A stretch of DNA of 64,000 nucleotides from Paludibacteraceae bacterium (GTDB taxonomy: Bacteria > Bacteroidota > Bacteroidia > Bacteroidales > Paludibacteraceae): positions 1-64,000 of the forward strand of contig JAILLP010000011.1 in the NCBI GenBank assembly GCA_024693065.1, given 5' to 3'. Within the stretch, counting starts at the first letter, position 1; every line of letters starts with the position of its first letter. The notes under the pieces were generated by a model. The model searched no databases. It was not told the DNA's origin and saw nothing but the letters and a program-made list of their open reading frames with translations. Position numbers and translations under genes: made by a program. Below, piece by piece: positions 7,339-16,040 of the stretch.

Positions 7339-8547
7339 TTAGATATTCTTTCCTTCCTCCTTGTGGTTCGCATAGTAGACGCGGAGAGGGGTGGATGTGA
7401 CCTTGATGAATCCCTTCGCCTCCTCGGAGGTCCATCCCTTGTTCATCTCGCCGTACTCGCCGAACTTGGTCTTCACCAAATCGTCCTTGGAATCAACACC
7501 TACCGTTGAGAAGGAGAGTGGACGGAGCTCCAGTTTCACCTCACCGTTGACGTTGCGTTGTGAGCTCTCCAACATAGCCTCGATATCCCTCATCACAGGC
7601 TCCAAGTACTGAGACTCGTGGAGGAACATTCCGTACCAGTTAGCCACTTGGTCTTTCCAGTATTGTTGCCACTTGGAGAGGGTGTATTTCTCCAAGAACT
7701 TGTGTGCGCCGATGATCAGCATAGGAGCGGCGGCCTCGAAGCCCACACGGCCCTTGATACCGATGATGGTGTCGCCCACGTGCATGTCTCGTCCGATACC
7801 ATAGGCGGAACCGATCTCCTCGATCTTCTGGATGCAGGCGATCTTGTCGGTGAACTTCTCACCATTGACGGAGCAGATCTCGCCCTTCTCGAAGCCGAGG
7901 GTAAGGAATTCGCTGCCTGTCTTCTTCACCTGTTTCAGGTAAGCGCTCTCAGGCAATCCCTCACGGGAGTCGAGGATCTCGCCACCGCAGATGGAGGTTC
8001 CCCAGATACCCACGTTGTAGGAATATTTCAGCTTGGTCCAGTCAGCGGCGAAACCGTGCTGGTTCAAGTAATCGATCTCATATTGGCGGGTGAGCGCCAT
8101 GTCGCGCGTCAGCGTGATGATCTCCACGCCAGGAGCCATCACAAGGAAGGTCATGTCGAAACGCACCTGGTCGTTGCCGGCACCCGTGGAGCCGTGAGCG
8201 ATCGCGTCCGCGCCGATTTCGTTCGCATAGCGTGCGATGGCCATGCCTTGGAAGATACGCTCGGAAGATACGGAGATAGGGTAAGTGCCGTTTCTGAGCA
8301 CGTTACCGAACACCATGTACTTCAAGCTCTTCGCGTAATACTCTTGGGTGACATCCAATGTCACATATTTGACAGCGCCCAACTTGTAGGCGTTCTCCTC
8401 GTTTTGTTTCAATTGCTCCGCGCTGAAACCACCCGTGTTAGCGCAAGCCGCATATACGTCGTACCCTTTTTCCTTCGCCAGGTACATGACAGTGAAAGAG
8501 GTGTCGAGACCTCCACTGAATGCTACTACTACTTTCTTGTTAGCCAT
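7339..8547 (-). CDS. argG: Argininosuccinate synthase
   Basis: Joins citrulline and aspartate with ATP to argininosuccinate, the second-last step of arginine synthesis in the cytoplasm. The N-terminus has the ATP-pyrophosphatase P-loop AFSGGLDTS at about residues 9-17, and the family motif HGSTGAGNDQVRF lies near residue 118. At 402 residues it has the usual length. It is the third gene of an argR-GNAT-argG run on the minus strand, 22 bases after the GNAT gene, and ends at a strong hairpin. In many Bacteroides genomes argC and argD follow here; in this genome the Rhs array lies beyond the terminator. Confidence 0.97.
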   Translation of the reverse strand: MANKKVVVAFSGGLDTSFTVMYLAKEKGYDVYAACANTGGFSAEQLKQNEENAYKLGAVKYVTLDVTQEYYAKSLKYMVFGNVLRNGTYPISVSSERIFQGMAIARYANEIGADAIAHGSTGAGNDQVRFDMTFLVMAPGVEIITLTRDMALTRQYEIDYLNQHGFAADWTKLKYSYNVGIWGTSICGGEILDSREGLPESAYLKQVKKTGSEFLTLGFEKGEICSVNGEKFTDKIACIQKIEEIGSAYGIGRDMHVGDTIIGIKGRVGFEAAAPMLIIGAHKFLEKYTLSKWQQYWKDQVANWYGMFLHESQYLEPVMRDIEAMLESSQRNVNGEVKLELRPLSFSTVGVDSKDDLVKTKFGEYGEMNKGWTSEEAKGFIKVTSTPLRVYYANHKEEGKNI

Positions 8548-8569
8548 ATTCCGATGTATATATAGTTGC

Positions 8570-9163
8570 TTATATTTTGATGTTAGGATCCTTGGCGAGC
8601 TCTCTCTCCGCCATTTCGAGGCTCAGTGGCTCGTGCGGGTCGAACAACATGCCTGTGCAGATGCAGTAGCGTCTGCCCGTGCGTTGCAGCACGTCGTAGT
8701 TGACGCAACCCTGGCATCCCTTCCAGAACGAGTCGTCCTCCGTGAGGTCCGCGAAGGTCACAGGGAGGTAGCCCAATTGCGTGTTGAGCTTCATCACAGC
8801 CGCACCGGAAGTCAAGCTGAAGATTTTAGCCTCCGGCCATCTCTTGCGGGCCAAAGTGAACGTGTGGTGTTTGATTCGGCGCGCCAAGCCCCTGCCACGG
8901 AACTTCTCCGGCACGATAAGACCGGAAGTGGTGACGTATTTCTTGTCCTCCCACGTCTCGATGTAGCTGAATCCGGCAAACTCATCTCCGCAAAGCGCGA
9001 TGATCGCTTTCCCCTCACGCATTTTTTGCTTCACGTATTCGGGGTCGCGCTTCGCGATTCCAGTCCCACGTACTTTGGCTGCCTTTTCTATCGTGTCCAA
9101 TATCGTGTCAACGTAGCCAATATGCCTTTCGTCGGCAACCATGATTTCAATTTCCTGATCCAT
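8570..9163 (-). CDS. GNAT acyltransferase of the arginine cluster
   Basis: A 197-residue GNAT-fold protein with the acyl-CoA binding pattern VPEKFRGRGLARRI near residue 85 (V-x-x-x-x-R-G-x-G-x-A). A Cys-rich C-terminal part follows (WKGCQGC and RYCIC), which is unusual for small GNATs and might bind metal or form disulfides. It sits between argR and argG, 22 bases before argG and 25 after argR. That context suggests a role in arginine synthesis, possibly the acyl-CoA:glutamate acyltransferase that starts the pathway. Bacteroides is known to use N-succinylated intermediates. The GNAT fold is clear; the substrate is inference. Confidence 0.8.
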   Translation of the reverse strand: MDQEIEIMVADERHIGYVDTILDTIEKAAKVRGTGIAKRDPEYVKQKMREGKAIIALCGDEFAGFSYIETWEDKKYVTTSGLIVPEKFRGRGLARRIKHHTFTLARKRWPEAKIFSLTSGAAVMKLNTQLGYLPVTFADLTEDDSFWKGCQGCVNYDVLQRTGRRYCICTGMLFDPHEPLSLEMAERELAKDPNIKI

Positions 9164-9188
9164 TTCCTCTATCTGAAATACGGTTGAA

Positions 9189-9659
9189 TTATTTAATTGA
9201 AGGGATGATCTGAGATAGAGACTCCGTCACCTCCTTCGTTGTCTTGTTTTCTTTTGTCACGGCAATGATGGTATCTTCACCCGCCACGGTGCCGATAATC
9301 ACATCCTTCGCCTTGTCGTCGATCTCGTAGGCCAGACTGCTGGCGTAGCCCGGTCTGGTGTGCAACACCGCTATGTTGCCCGAGAACTCGATCGAGAGGA
9401 ACGCGTTTCCCATCGGGAAGTCGTTTCCGATGTTCCTGCTTTCCTCCTGTAGGCTCCTTGTCGGCAGCTGGTAGAGGTATTCCCCCTTCGAGTTGGTCGT
9501 CTTCGACACTTTCAGTTGCTTCAAATCGCGCGAGAGGGTCGCTTGCGTCAGCTCGAATCCTTGTGCTGACAATCGTTGCAGCAGTTCCTCCTGGCTCCCC
9601 ACAATCGAGGTGGAGATGATCTCTTGTATGGCGGCGAACCTTTTTACCTTGTTTTTCAC
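9189..9659 (-). CDS. argR: Arginine repressor ArgR
   Basis: A 156-residue regulator with an N-terminal winged helix (LTQATLSRDLKQLKV, about residues 36-50) and a C-terminal arginine-binding oligomerisation part (GTVAGEDTIIAVTKE). It senses arginine and controls the arg genes, here probably its own operon. The start is GTG at 9659; there is no better ATG before the DNA-binding domain. The gene is the first of the argR-GNAT-argG operon. A possible ARG box lies 30 bases upstream. Confidence 0.95.
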   Translation of the reverse strand: MKNKVKRFAAIQEIISTSIVGSQEELLQRLSAQGFELTQATLSRDLKQLKVSKTTNSKGEYLYQLPTRSLQEESRNIGNDFPMGNAFLSIEFSGNIAVLHTRPGYASSLAYEIDDKAKDVIIGTVAGEDTIIAVTKENKTTKEVTESLSQIIPSIK

Positions 9660-9688
9660 TGTCTTATCGCTTTAATTTCTACTCGCTT

Positions 9689-9702
9689 TGAATAATTATT
9701 GG
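9689..9702 (-). promoter_or_regulatory. Possible ARG box upstream of argR
   Basis: TGAATAATTATTGG matches the ArgR consensus TGAATnnnnATTCA except at the last two positions. It lies between the putative argR promoter and the start codon, a place suited to autorepression. Confidence 0.35.
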
Positions 9703-9723
9703 AATAATTATCCGTTTGCGCTG

Positions 9724-9753
9724 CAAAATTATGCAAATTATGTGAATGGCAAG
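9724..9753 (-). promoter_or_regulatory. Putative promoter of argR operon
   Basis: On the minus strand, TAATTTTG at 9731-9724 matches TAnnTTTG exactly, and CTTG at 9753-9750 is a near-match to the -33 TTTG box, 18 bases away. The expected transcript start is near 9717, about 58 bases before the argR start. Confidence 0.5.
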
Positions 9754-9834
9754 TTTTTCTATGCATAAAAATTGGTTGATTCGTTAAAAATATGCAAAAG
9801 TGCGTATCTTTATACTGAATATATCCATTCTTGC

Positions 9835-10098
9835 CTAAGGTACGGGGTCGTAGCCGCTGCCGCCCCATGGGTTGCACCTCAATATTCTTTTTATAGCCAA
9901 CCAAGACCCTTTGAAGACTCCATGTTTCTTCACGGCTTGGATCGCGTATTCCGAGCATGTTGGCGTGAACCGGCAACATGGAGGGAAAAGGGGGGAGATG
10001 CACCTCCGGTAGAAGTAGACGGGGAGCAGGACCATCGTCCTGACGACCCTTTTAAGAGCGCTCGGCTCCTTGCCTCCTTTGTCCGTGGTTTGTTCCAT
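9835..10098 (-). CDS. yidD: Membrane protein insertion efficiency factor YidD
   Basis: A small 87-residue protein with the YidD signature [20 protein letters not shown] near residues 30-49 and the ending [14 protein letters not shown]. YidD helps the YidC insertase place proteins in the inner membrane. It overlaps the end of rnpA by 47 bases, the usual rnpA-yidD arrangement. Confidence 0.95.
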   Translation of the reverse strand: MEQTTDKGGKEPSALKRVVRTMVLLPVYFYRRCISPLFPPCCRFTPTCSEYAIQAVKKHGVFKGSWLAIKRILRCNPWGGSGYDPVP

Positions 10099-10480
10099 CT
10101 TTCCCTTGGATAATCTGCTCTAACACTCTCTTCATGCGTTTCTCCACGAAGGCTTGGGACTCTATCGTGTCCCCGTTGTAGGTGATGGCGACCTGCATGG
10201 ACGCCTCCTCCTTCTCCATCATCTCGAACAGCGCATGTTTGTTTTTGCGGTATGCCTCCCGCATCAGTCTTTTCAGCCTATTCCGGTCCACCGCATGCTT
10301 GAATTTGCGTTTCGGCGCATTGACAAGGCAGCGGACCGGTACTGATTCCTTGGGCACTCTTTTGTACAAGATGCGGAACGGATATAGGAAAAACCGTTCC
10401 CCCGTATTGTACAACTCGTCAATGGCGGTCTTCCCACACAAGTGTTCCTCTTTTCCAAATGTGTTTCGGCGTTCCATCAT
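10052..10480 (-). CDS. rnpA: Ribonuclease P protein component
   Basis: The protein subunit of RNase P, which trims the 5' ends of tRNA precursors together with the rnpB RNA. The RNR box [20 protein letters not shown] is complete at about residues 78-97. The length of 142 residues is normal for Bacteroidota. It is followed by overlapping yidD and lies 51 bases downstream of hemD, separated from it by a hairpin terminator. Confidence 0.95.
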   Translation of the reverse strand: MMERRNTFGKEEHLCGKTAIDELYNTGERFFLYPFRILYKRVPKESVPVRCLVNAPKRKFKHAVDRNRLKRLMREAYRKNKHALFEMMEKEEASMQVAITYNGDTIESQAFVEKRMKRVLEQIIQGKDGTNHGQRRQGAERS

Positions 10481-10498
10481 TGTCGTGTCCGTTATTGT

Positions 10499-10529
10499 GA
10501 AAAAAGTCCAGACATTAGTCCGGACTTTC
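10499..10529 (-). terminator. Terminator of hemD
   Basis: AAAGTCC and GGACTTT form a stem around a short loop directly after the hemD stop. On the minus strand it is followed by a run of six T (A run at 10501-10506). It separates hemD from rnpA transcription. Confidence 0.75.
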
Positions 10530-10531
10530 CG

Positions 10532-11317
10532 CTATTTCTTCTTATTGCACTCCTTCAAGAAAAGATCCAATGCGGCTGGCATGGATGGAGCGTCGGGGGT
10601 AGGAGCCTCCACGTTGACGGTCAATCCCGCGTCCTTCGCCGCCTTCACTGCTGTTGCGCCCAAGCATCCGATACAGATGTCGCCTTGCTTGAAGTCCGGG
10701 AAGTTCTTGAACAGGGAAGTGATTCCCGATGGGCTGAAGAACACCAGCATATCGTAGTTGAAGTCCGGATCGTTGGTGAAATCGGTGCTGACGGTCTTGT
10801 ACATCACCCCTTTGGTGTAGTTGGCGCCGATCTCCTCCATCATTGCGAGGATGTCGTCCTTGTGGTCCTCCGACACGGATTTGTTCGCGTCGTACACGTC
10901 GGCGACGGATACGAGGAACTTCTCGTCCAGGTGTTTCGCCACGACAGGGATCAGGTCCTCCAATTTATTGGATGTTCCGAAGAACACTTTCCTCTTGCGG
11001 TATTGGATGTACTTTTGAAGATAAAGGGCGATGGCCTCGGAGACGCAGAAATATTTCATCGTCTCTGGTACGGTCACCCTCATCTCCGTGCAGAGTCTGA
11101 AAAAGTGGTCGATGGCCGCTTTCGCCGTAAAGACAATTGCGGTGTAGTCCAGGATCGCGATCTTCTGCTGGCGGAACTCCTTAGCCAATACGGGCTCTAC
11201 CTTGATGAATGGTTTGAAGTCGATTTTCACCCCATATTTTGTTTCCAAGTCAAAATAGGGTGACTTTTCAGTCGCCGGTTTGGGTTGTGAAACCAAGATA
11301 CGTTTAATTCTTGCCAT
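10532..11317 (-). CDS. hemD: Uroporphyrinogen-III synthase
   Basis: A 261-residue protein with the two-lobed HemD layout: an N-terminal part with IVFTAKAAIDHFF and a C-terminal part with MLVFFSPSGITSLFKNFP and CLGATAVKAAKDAGL. HemD closes hydroxymethylbilane to uroporphyrinogen III in tetrapyrrole synthesis. The order DUF4271 gene, hemD, rnpA, yidD is common in Bacteroidales. The family is poorly conserved in sequence, but the SPSG and GATA-like motifs and this context support the call. Confidence 0.88.
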   Translation of the reverse strand: MARIKRILVSQPKPATEKSPYFDLETKYGVKIDFKPFIKVEPVLAKEFRQQKIAILDYTAIVFTAKAAIDHFFRLCTEMRVTVPETMKYFCVSEAIALYLQKYIQYRKRKVFFGTSNKLEDLIPVVAKHLDEKFLVSVADVYDANKSVSEDHKDDILAMMEEIGANYTKGVMYKTVSTDFTNDPDFNYDMLVFFSPSGITSLFKNFPDFKQGDICIGCLGATAVKAAKDAGLTVNVEAPTPDAPSMPAALDLFLKECNKKK

Positions 11318-11337
11318 TTTTTCCTTATATTTTTAAG

Positions 11338-12261
11338 TTATTTCACCCAATCCATCAACCCGATGACGAGCACAACGGTGGGTAAAATTTCTAGCGTGCA
11401 AAGGTACAAAATCAAATAGAAAATAGAGGTTAATCCGTTAAAAAAAATCGAAACAATCTTGTATATGTATAATAATACGGCTATTGCGCAGAATCCGCAG
11501 CCTATCCACAAAGCGTATATCGCCACGGTGTGGTTGGTGAAGGAGGCCAGCAAAACGATGGGAAAGAGGGCCATGCAGAATGCGAAGCAGATGGTGGCGT
11601 AGGAGTGCCGTACGATTCTGAACGCGCTTTTGTCGTAAAATATGATGCAGATGTAATGGATGGTCAGTAGCTTGAACGTCACGTAGCCGACGAATAGGAG
11701 CAGCGTGATCCACAAGGAGTGGAGGAAGTGCTGCGCCTCGTAGTGGAACAGGTCTGTCCGTACGAACTGGCAGAATAGCGTGACGGTGGAGAGGGAGAGG
11801 ACGGTCATGGCGGCCTTGAAGCCGAATTCGTCCGTGATTCTGTCGGAAAAGACATTGCTGCGGTTCTTCGGGTAGAAGAACTCCCTTGTCGCTTGTATGA
11901 TGTAGGAGAATCTGGCGGAGAGCACCATCCCGAACCCCAAGAACAGGATAAGCATGAGCGGCACGAACCACACCTCCTGTCTAATGTTGGAGGGTAACGC
12001 CAAGCCTGGCATCCTTGGGATCTCCGTGAGGAATTGTCTCTCCTTCGCTGGCTGCATTTGGTCTATTTTCTTCCAGAGGTTCCCTTGGAATTCCTGGAAG
12101 CTGGGGATATACCCGATGGAGGAGTCCGCCAATGCCTCTTCCATCTCCAACTCTTCCGCCTCCTTCCGCTCCTTGGCGGATAAACACACGAAGGGAAGCG
12201 CATCTTTTTGTGGTGCGCCTCCCTCCTTGGTGCCTTGTAGATTCAGAAGAAGTGGATCCAT
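11338..12261 (-). CDS. DUF4271 family inner-membrane protein
   Basis: A 307-residue protein with a soluble charged N-terminal region of about 95 residues, then about seven hydrophobic segments between residues 100 and 305 (for example FVPLMLILFLGFGMVLS and ALWIGCGFCAIAVLLYIY). It corresponds to the DUF4271 family, regularly found upstream of hemD in Bacteroidales. The function is unknown. It ends 20 bases before the hemD start and is probably cotranscribed with it. Confidence 0.75.
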   Translation of the reverse strand: MDPLLLNLQGTKEGGAPQKDALPFVCLSAKERKEAEELEMEEALADSSIGYIPSFQEFQGNLWKKIDQMQPAKERQFLTEIPRMPGLALPSNIRQEVWFVPLMLILFLGFGMVLSARFSYIIQATREFFYPKNRSNVFSDRITDEFGFKAAMTVLSLSTVTLFCQFVRTDLFHYEAQHFLHSLWITLLLFVGYVTFKLLTIHYICIIFYDKSAFRIVRHSYATICFAFCMALFPIVLLASFTNHTVAIYALWIGCGFCAIAVLLYIYKIVSIFFNGLTSIFYLILYLCTLEILPTVVLVIGLMDWVK

Positions 12262-12320
12262 CTTTACTTCTCGTTGAATAGTATGTCATTCGTCCCGGTT
12301 GGGGACGGTTGGTGTACGTT

Positions 12321-12710
12321 TTAGAAATTTGCTCGGATGCTTTCCGCTATTTTCGCCATCTCCTCAGGAGTGAGCTGCTGCTTCTTGGCGAAGTTGAGGT
12401 CGCTCTCCTGCGATATCGGGATGAGGTGGACATGCGTGTGCGGCACTTCCAATCCTACGACCGCCACGGAGATCCTTTTGCAGGGAACAGCCTTCTCGAT
12501 GGCTTTCGCCACCTTTTTCGAGAACAGCATCAGCCCTGCCAATGTTTGGTCGTCGAGGTGGAAAATATAATCGTCCTCAATCTTCGGAACGACTAACGTG
12601 TGTCCCTTTTGCACCGGGTTGATGTCCAGGAAGGCGAAGTAGTTCTCGTCCTCCGCGATCTTATAGCATGGGATCTCTCCCTTGATGATTTTCGTGAATA
12701 TTGTTGCCAT
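12321..12710 (-). CDS. HIT-family nucleotide hydrolase/transferase
   Basis: A 129-residue protein with the histidine triad HTHVHLIPI near residues 93-101 and the N-terminal IIKGEIPCYKIAED typical of the HINT/HIT branch. Members hydrolyse nucleoside phosphoramidates and similar adenylated compounds, with the middle His as nucleophile. It lies 14 bases downstream of greA, probably in the same transcript. The exact substrate is not visible in the sequence. Confidence 0.93.
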   Translation of the reverse strand: MATIFTKIIKGEIPCYKIAEDENYFAFLDINPVQKGHTLVVPKIEDDYIFHLDDQTLAGLMLFSKKVAKAIEKAVPCKRISVAVVGLEVPHTHVHLIPISQESDLNFAKKQQLTPEEMAKIAESIRANF

Positions 12711-12724
12711 GTTCTTCGTCTATT

Positions 12725-13195
12725 TTAGAAAGAAATGCTTACCACCTCGAAAGGAATCTTGCCCGCAGGCACGTTCACTTCCACCACGTCGCCCACTTTC
12801 TTGCCAAGCAATGCTTGCGCGATCGGAGTGTTGACCGCCAATTTTCCCTCCTTGAGGTTCGCCTCGTGTTCCGACACCAGCGTATAGGTCATGGTGGCCC
12901 CGTTCTTCTTGTTCTTGATCTGAACCTTGTTCAGCAGTTGGACAACATCGGTGTTGAGCCTGGACGCGTCGATGATTTTCGCGTTCAATATCTTCTCCTT
13001 GAGCAGTGAAATCTTAGACTCCAGAAGTCCTTGTGCCTCTTTCGCCGCATCGTATTCCGCGTTCTCGGACAGGTCACCCTTGTCGCGGGCTTCCGCTATT
13101 TGTTTGGAGATGTTCGGACGTTCCACAGTTTCCATGTGCTTTAACTCCTCCATCATTTTGTTGTACCCTTCTTCGGTAACATAAGAAACAGCCAT
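12725..13195 (-). CDS. greA: Transcription elongation factor GreA
   Basis: A 156-residue protein with the N-terminal coiled coil (KQIAEARDKGDLSENAEYDA, with the acidic tip residues DLSENAEY) and the C-terminal FKBP-like domain (PIAQALLGKKVGDVVEVNVP). GreA enters the RNA polymerase secondary channel and stimulates cleavage of backtracked RNA. It heads a greA-HIT operon behind a good promoter at 13329-13360 with a leader of about 130 bases. Confidence 0.97.
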   Translation of the reverse strand: MAVSYVTEEGYNKMMEELKHMETVERPNISKQIAEARDKGDLSENAEYDAAKEAQGLLESKISLLKEKILNAKIIDASRLNTDVVQLLNKVQIKNKKNGATMTYTLVSEHEANLKEGKLAVNTPIAQALLGKKVGDVVEVNVPAGKIPFEVVSISF

Positions 13196-13328
13196 GATAT
13201 ACTATTTAAAGGTTTGTGTTTTGTGTTATTACTTCTCTCGCCTGTGTTTCGGCACGGCATAACAAAAAGAATCCCGACTTTCATCGGAACTCCTCAGTAA
13301 ATGTTCGTATGTGCCATTACAGACATAG

Positions 13329-13360
13329 CAAAGGTAGGTTATCTTTTTTACTTTTCCAAA
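13329..13360 (-). promoter_or_regulatory. Promoter of greA operon
   Basis: On the minus strand TTTG at 13360-13357 and TACCTTTG at 13336-13329 are separated by 20 bases, a full match to the Bacteroidota consensus. The transcript would start near 13322. Confidence 0.65.
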
Positions 13361-13482
13361 TCAAGGGAGATTCTTTCCGTTAATTTTGAATGTTTTTTAA
13401 GAACTTTTAGAACTCATTGGAGTCGGACCTTTGTGGGTAGAAGTTGATTTATTAGTTTCGCGGTGCGATAGCGAGGTATACC

Positions 13483-14280
13483 ATGTTCGAGAAAGCGGTA
13501 AATTTTTACAATCGGTTGCTGGAGTTGTGGAATTCCGTCTTGCGGTGGGGCTTGAAGTTGCCCTTCTCCAAGGTGGATCGGGAGCGTTATCTGCGCCGTG
13601 TGTTCTCCAAGCATGTGGAGGATGAGGCACAGATGGCGGTCTTGCTGGATGAGAGGCCTTCCTCCGTTTTACCCGATTGCCTCATCGAGAAGGTGGTGCG
13701 GAAGGAGATCCATCGCCATGCTTTTTGGGTGTCGCTCATTTCTTTGGTGTGCGCCATTCCCCCGGACGGATGGCTGATGTGGGTGCTGATCTTGGTGGAC
13801 TTCGTGCAGTTTCAGGTCTTCGTCTTCGTCATCCTGCAGAAGATGTTGTATATCTACGGGTGCAAAGAGCTTCATGCGCAGGACTCTCTGAAGGAGGAGC
13901 GGTCGCTGGATGTGATGATGCTGATGATTTCGGTGGTGATGATAGGCAAGAGCCAGGTGAGACGTCTCGCGAAGTCGGCTTTCGGCTTGGCGGTCAAGCA
14001 GGTGATCCAACGGTTCGCCGCCCGTCTGATGACGAGGCTGGTGGTGCTGAACTTCCTGCGGCAGATGGCTAAATGGTTCGGCATCGTCCTGACGAAGGAG
14101 ATGGTGGTCGCCGGGCTCTCCATGATTGTGCCTCTGATATGCGCTGTGATTTCAGGACTGATCTCTTTGTGGTTGTTTATGCCGATGGTAAAAAAACTAC
14201 ATCGTCATCTCCGGGAGTTGTCCAATGAAGGCAAAGATCCCGTGGAGGTGACGATGCAGGAGTGCTTGTCCGAACGTTAG
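13483..14280 (+). CDS. EcsC-like membrane protein
   Basis: A 265-residue protein with a charged N-terminal third (a duplicated amphipathic look around residues 30-70), then hydrophobic stretches at about 88-125 (FWVSLISLVCAIPPDGWLM, VQFQVFVFVILQKMLYIYG) and near 210-235 (MVVAGLSMIVPLICAVISG). The run of a hydrophobic helix ending in YG, then helices, then a Pro-Leu-Ile-Cys-Ala segment resembles the EcsC family, whose function is poorly known. It is convergent with the DsrE-like gene, and the two coding regions overlap by four bases at their stops. Confidence 0.5.
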   Translation: MFEKAVNFYNRLLELWNSVLRWGLKLPFSKVDRERYLRRVFSKHVEDEAQMAVLLDERPSSVLPDCLIEKVVRKEIHRHAFWVSLISLVCAIPPDGWLMWVLILVDFVQFQVFVFVILQKMLYIYGCKELHAQDSLKEERSLDVMMLMISVVMIGKSQVRRLAKSAFGLAVKQVIQRFAARLMTRLVVLNFLRQMAKWFGIVLTKEMVVAGLSMIVPLICAVISGLISLWLFMPMVKKLHRHLRELSNEGKDPVEVTMQECLSER

Positions 14281-14702
14281 AAGGTAAGCACTATCTGATT
14301 CTTTTTCACAAGGTTATACAAGTCTTCGATGCAAGTCACCTTGCAGATTTTGGAGCCCTCTTTCTTGCGGCTCTGCAGGCATGTCTTGCATCCCATGATG
14401 ACACCGCCTTGGTCGATGAAGTTGTCCACCTGACTCTTGATGTTCTCATCCTTCTCCATCATCTCCTCCACTTCGACGCCCTTGCCGAGGAGGAATATCT
14501 CCACCTGGTTGTCCCACTCCTGCGCGTAGTTGGCGAAGCGGAATGCGTTGAAGACGGTCTCCGTGTCGTTGGAGTACATGACGATGCCTATGCTCTTAGG
14601 CTCTTGCGGGTCGTTGTATTTGATGTCCTTTTTTATTGCCTGGGCTGAGAGGCTCATGACCCCTGCGAGAAAGAAGATGGTCAGTAAGAGTATTTTCTTC
14701 AT
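14277..14702 (-). CDS. Exported DsrE-like protein
   Basis: A 141-residue protein with a signal peptide (KKILLLTIFFLAGVMSLSAQA). The mature domain has the DsrE/F fold pattern: strand SIGIVMYSNDTETVFNAFRFA, strand VEIFLLGKGVEV, then GGVIMGCKTCLQSR with the conserved Cys of sulfur-handling members. An exported DsrE-like protein may work in periplasmic sulfur relay. The AraC regulator gene lies 11 bases upstream on the same strand, so the regulator may control it or be coexpressed with it. Confidence 0.75.
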   Translation of the reverse strand: MKKILLLTIFFLAGVMSLSAQAIKKDIKYNDPQEPKSIGIVMYSNDTETVFNAFRFANYAQEWDNQVEIFLLGKGVEVEEMMEKDENIKSQVDNFIDQGGVIMGCKTCLQSRKKEGSKICKVTCIEDLYNLVKKNQIVLTF

Positions 14703-14713
14703 GATTCCACGAT

Positions 14714-15598
14714 TTAAAATGATTTTGTTCTGTATTCTATTGGTGAGACACCCACGTATTTGCGGAAATAGCGGCAGAAGAACGACGGGTTCTGGAAATT
14801 CAGTTCGTTGGATATCTGCTTGATGGTCATGTTGGTGTTCTTCAGCAAGACCTTCGACTCTTGGATGAGGAATCCTTGGATGGTTTCGCTCGGCGTCTTA
14901 TTGACCGCCTGTTTGACGGCCATCGAGAGGTATTTCGGGGAGATGCACAGCTTGTCGGCGTAGAAGGCGACGGAGTGCTCCACCTTGAAGTTCTGGCTGG
15001 CCAGTTGGAAGAAGTTCTGGAAGATCTGCATCTCCCTTGTCATGTACGATTTCTGGGAATCCTCCTTGATGCATGCGTTGCAGAGTTCGTGGAGGAAGGA
15101 TACGATTTGTAGCTTGACGATTTCCCTTCTGTACTTGTTGGTGGTGTCGTTGCAGCAATCGGAGAGCTTCTTGATGTAGGAGAGGATCATCTTCCCCTCC
15201 TCCTCTGTGACGCTATGGTTTACGGTGCGGATCATCGCGTCGAGTGAGTTCCAGATGGCCGAACAGAGGGAGATCACCTCTTTCCCGTACTTCTGTGAGA
15301 AGACGAGGAAGGTAGCCTTCGGGGAATCCATTTCGTTGATGTTCAGCACACATTCCGGAGACAACAGCATGACGTTATTGGCCGAAACGTTGTAGTTGAT
15401 CGTGTTGATGGAGATCTGCGCTTTCCCTGAGATGCAGAAGGCCACCACGAAGTTTTTCATACGCACGGGATAGGATGGTTTGGGGATCTGGTAAATGTCG
15501 TTGTTGTTCACCACCATCACCTCCTCGTCCAAGAAAGATAGGGTTGGTATCTTCTTGAAATCCTGAATCGTGATTATGTTCAATTTTTCTTGCTTCAT
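14714..15598 (-). CDS. AraC-family transcriptional regulator
   Basis: A 294-residue regulator. The C-terminal 100 residues contain two helix-turn-helix motifs (FYADKLCISPKYLSMAVKQA and IKQISNELNFQNPSFFCRYF, ending in VGVSPIEYR). The N-terminal half has a cupin-like sensing part (FVVAFCISGKAQISINTINY). The inducer is unknown. It is transcribed divergently from the acyl carrier protein gene, with 167 bases between them, and followed after 11 bases by the DsrE-like gene. Confidence 0.92.
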   Translation of the reverse strand: MKQEKLNIITIQDFKKIPTLSFLDEEVMVVNNNDIYQIPKPSYPVRMKNFVVAFCISGKAQISINTINYNVSANNVMLLSPECVLNINEMDSPKATFLVFSQKYGKEVISLCSAIWNSLDAMIRTVNHSVTEEEGKMILSYIKKLSDCCNDTTNKYRREIVKLQIVSFLHELCNACIKEDSQKSYMTREMQIFQNFFQLASQNFKVEHSVAFYADKLCISPKYLSMAVKQAVNKTPSETIQGFLIQESKVLLKNTNMTIKQISNELNFQNPSFFCRYFRKYVGVSPIEYRTKSF

Positions 15599-15765
15599 TG
15601 CAAAAATATCCTAGATATGACGCGAATATAGTCATATTTTTCATTTTTGGGTTTGATAAGTTGAAGTTTGTGTCATAAACAATGAATATTGTGTCTTTGT
15701 TTTTTCATATAATAAAAGGAAATTTGCAACGTAAATACTGAAGTCTAATTTAACTATAGATAAGA

Positions 15766-16005
15766 ATGGATAAAAATGAATTAATTGAAAAGGTGAATAG
15801 GGTATTGTCCGACGAGTTTGAGGTAGAGATCTCTGAGATTGCAGCAGACAAGAACATCAAGGAGACATTGAACTTGGATAGTTTGAGCTTGGTTGATTTG
15901 GTGGCCTTGATAGAGGAGGAGTTCAGCGTGAAGATTCAGGGCTCCGAAATGTCTTCCATCCAAACATTCGGTAACTTATACGATTATCTCGCCAATAAGG
16001 CTTAA
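15766..16005 (+). CDS. Free-standing acyl carrier protein
   Basis: A 79-residue acidic protein with the phosphopantetheine site LNLDSLSLVD (Ser at about residue 38) and flanking helices typical of ACPs. It carries acyl chains as thioesters in the cytoplasm. It is not beside fab genes. It stands alone between a divergent AraC regulator and a strong terminator, so it may be a specialised ACP and not the main fatty-acid one. Confidence 0.9.
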   Translation: MDKNELIEKVNRVLSDEFEVEISEIAADKNIKETLNLDSLSLVDLVALIEEEFSVKIQGSEMSSIQTFGNLYDYLANKA

Positions 16006-16040
16006 AGTATAAATCTAAAGCATGACGAAGTGTTTATGCA

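Noticed and set aside
7618-8565. Long open frame on the plus strand opposite argG
   Set aside because: It mirrors argG codon by codon, contains no known motif and has the composition expected for the complement of a GC-rich gene.
9660-9834. Riboswitch or small RNA upstream of argR
   Set aside because: No conserved riboswitch core could be recognised; the region is explained by a promoter and a possible ARG box.
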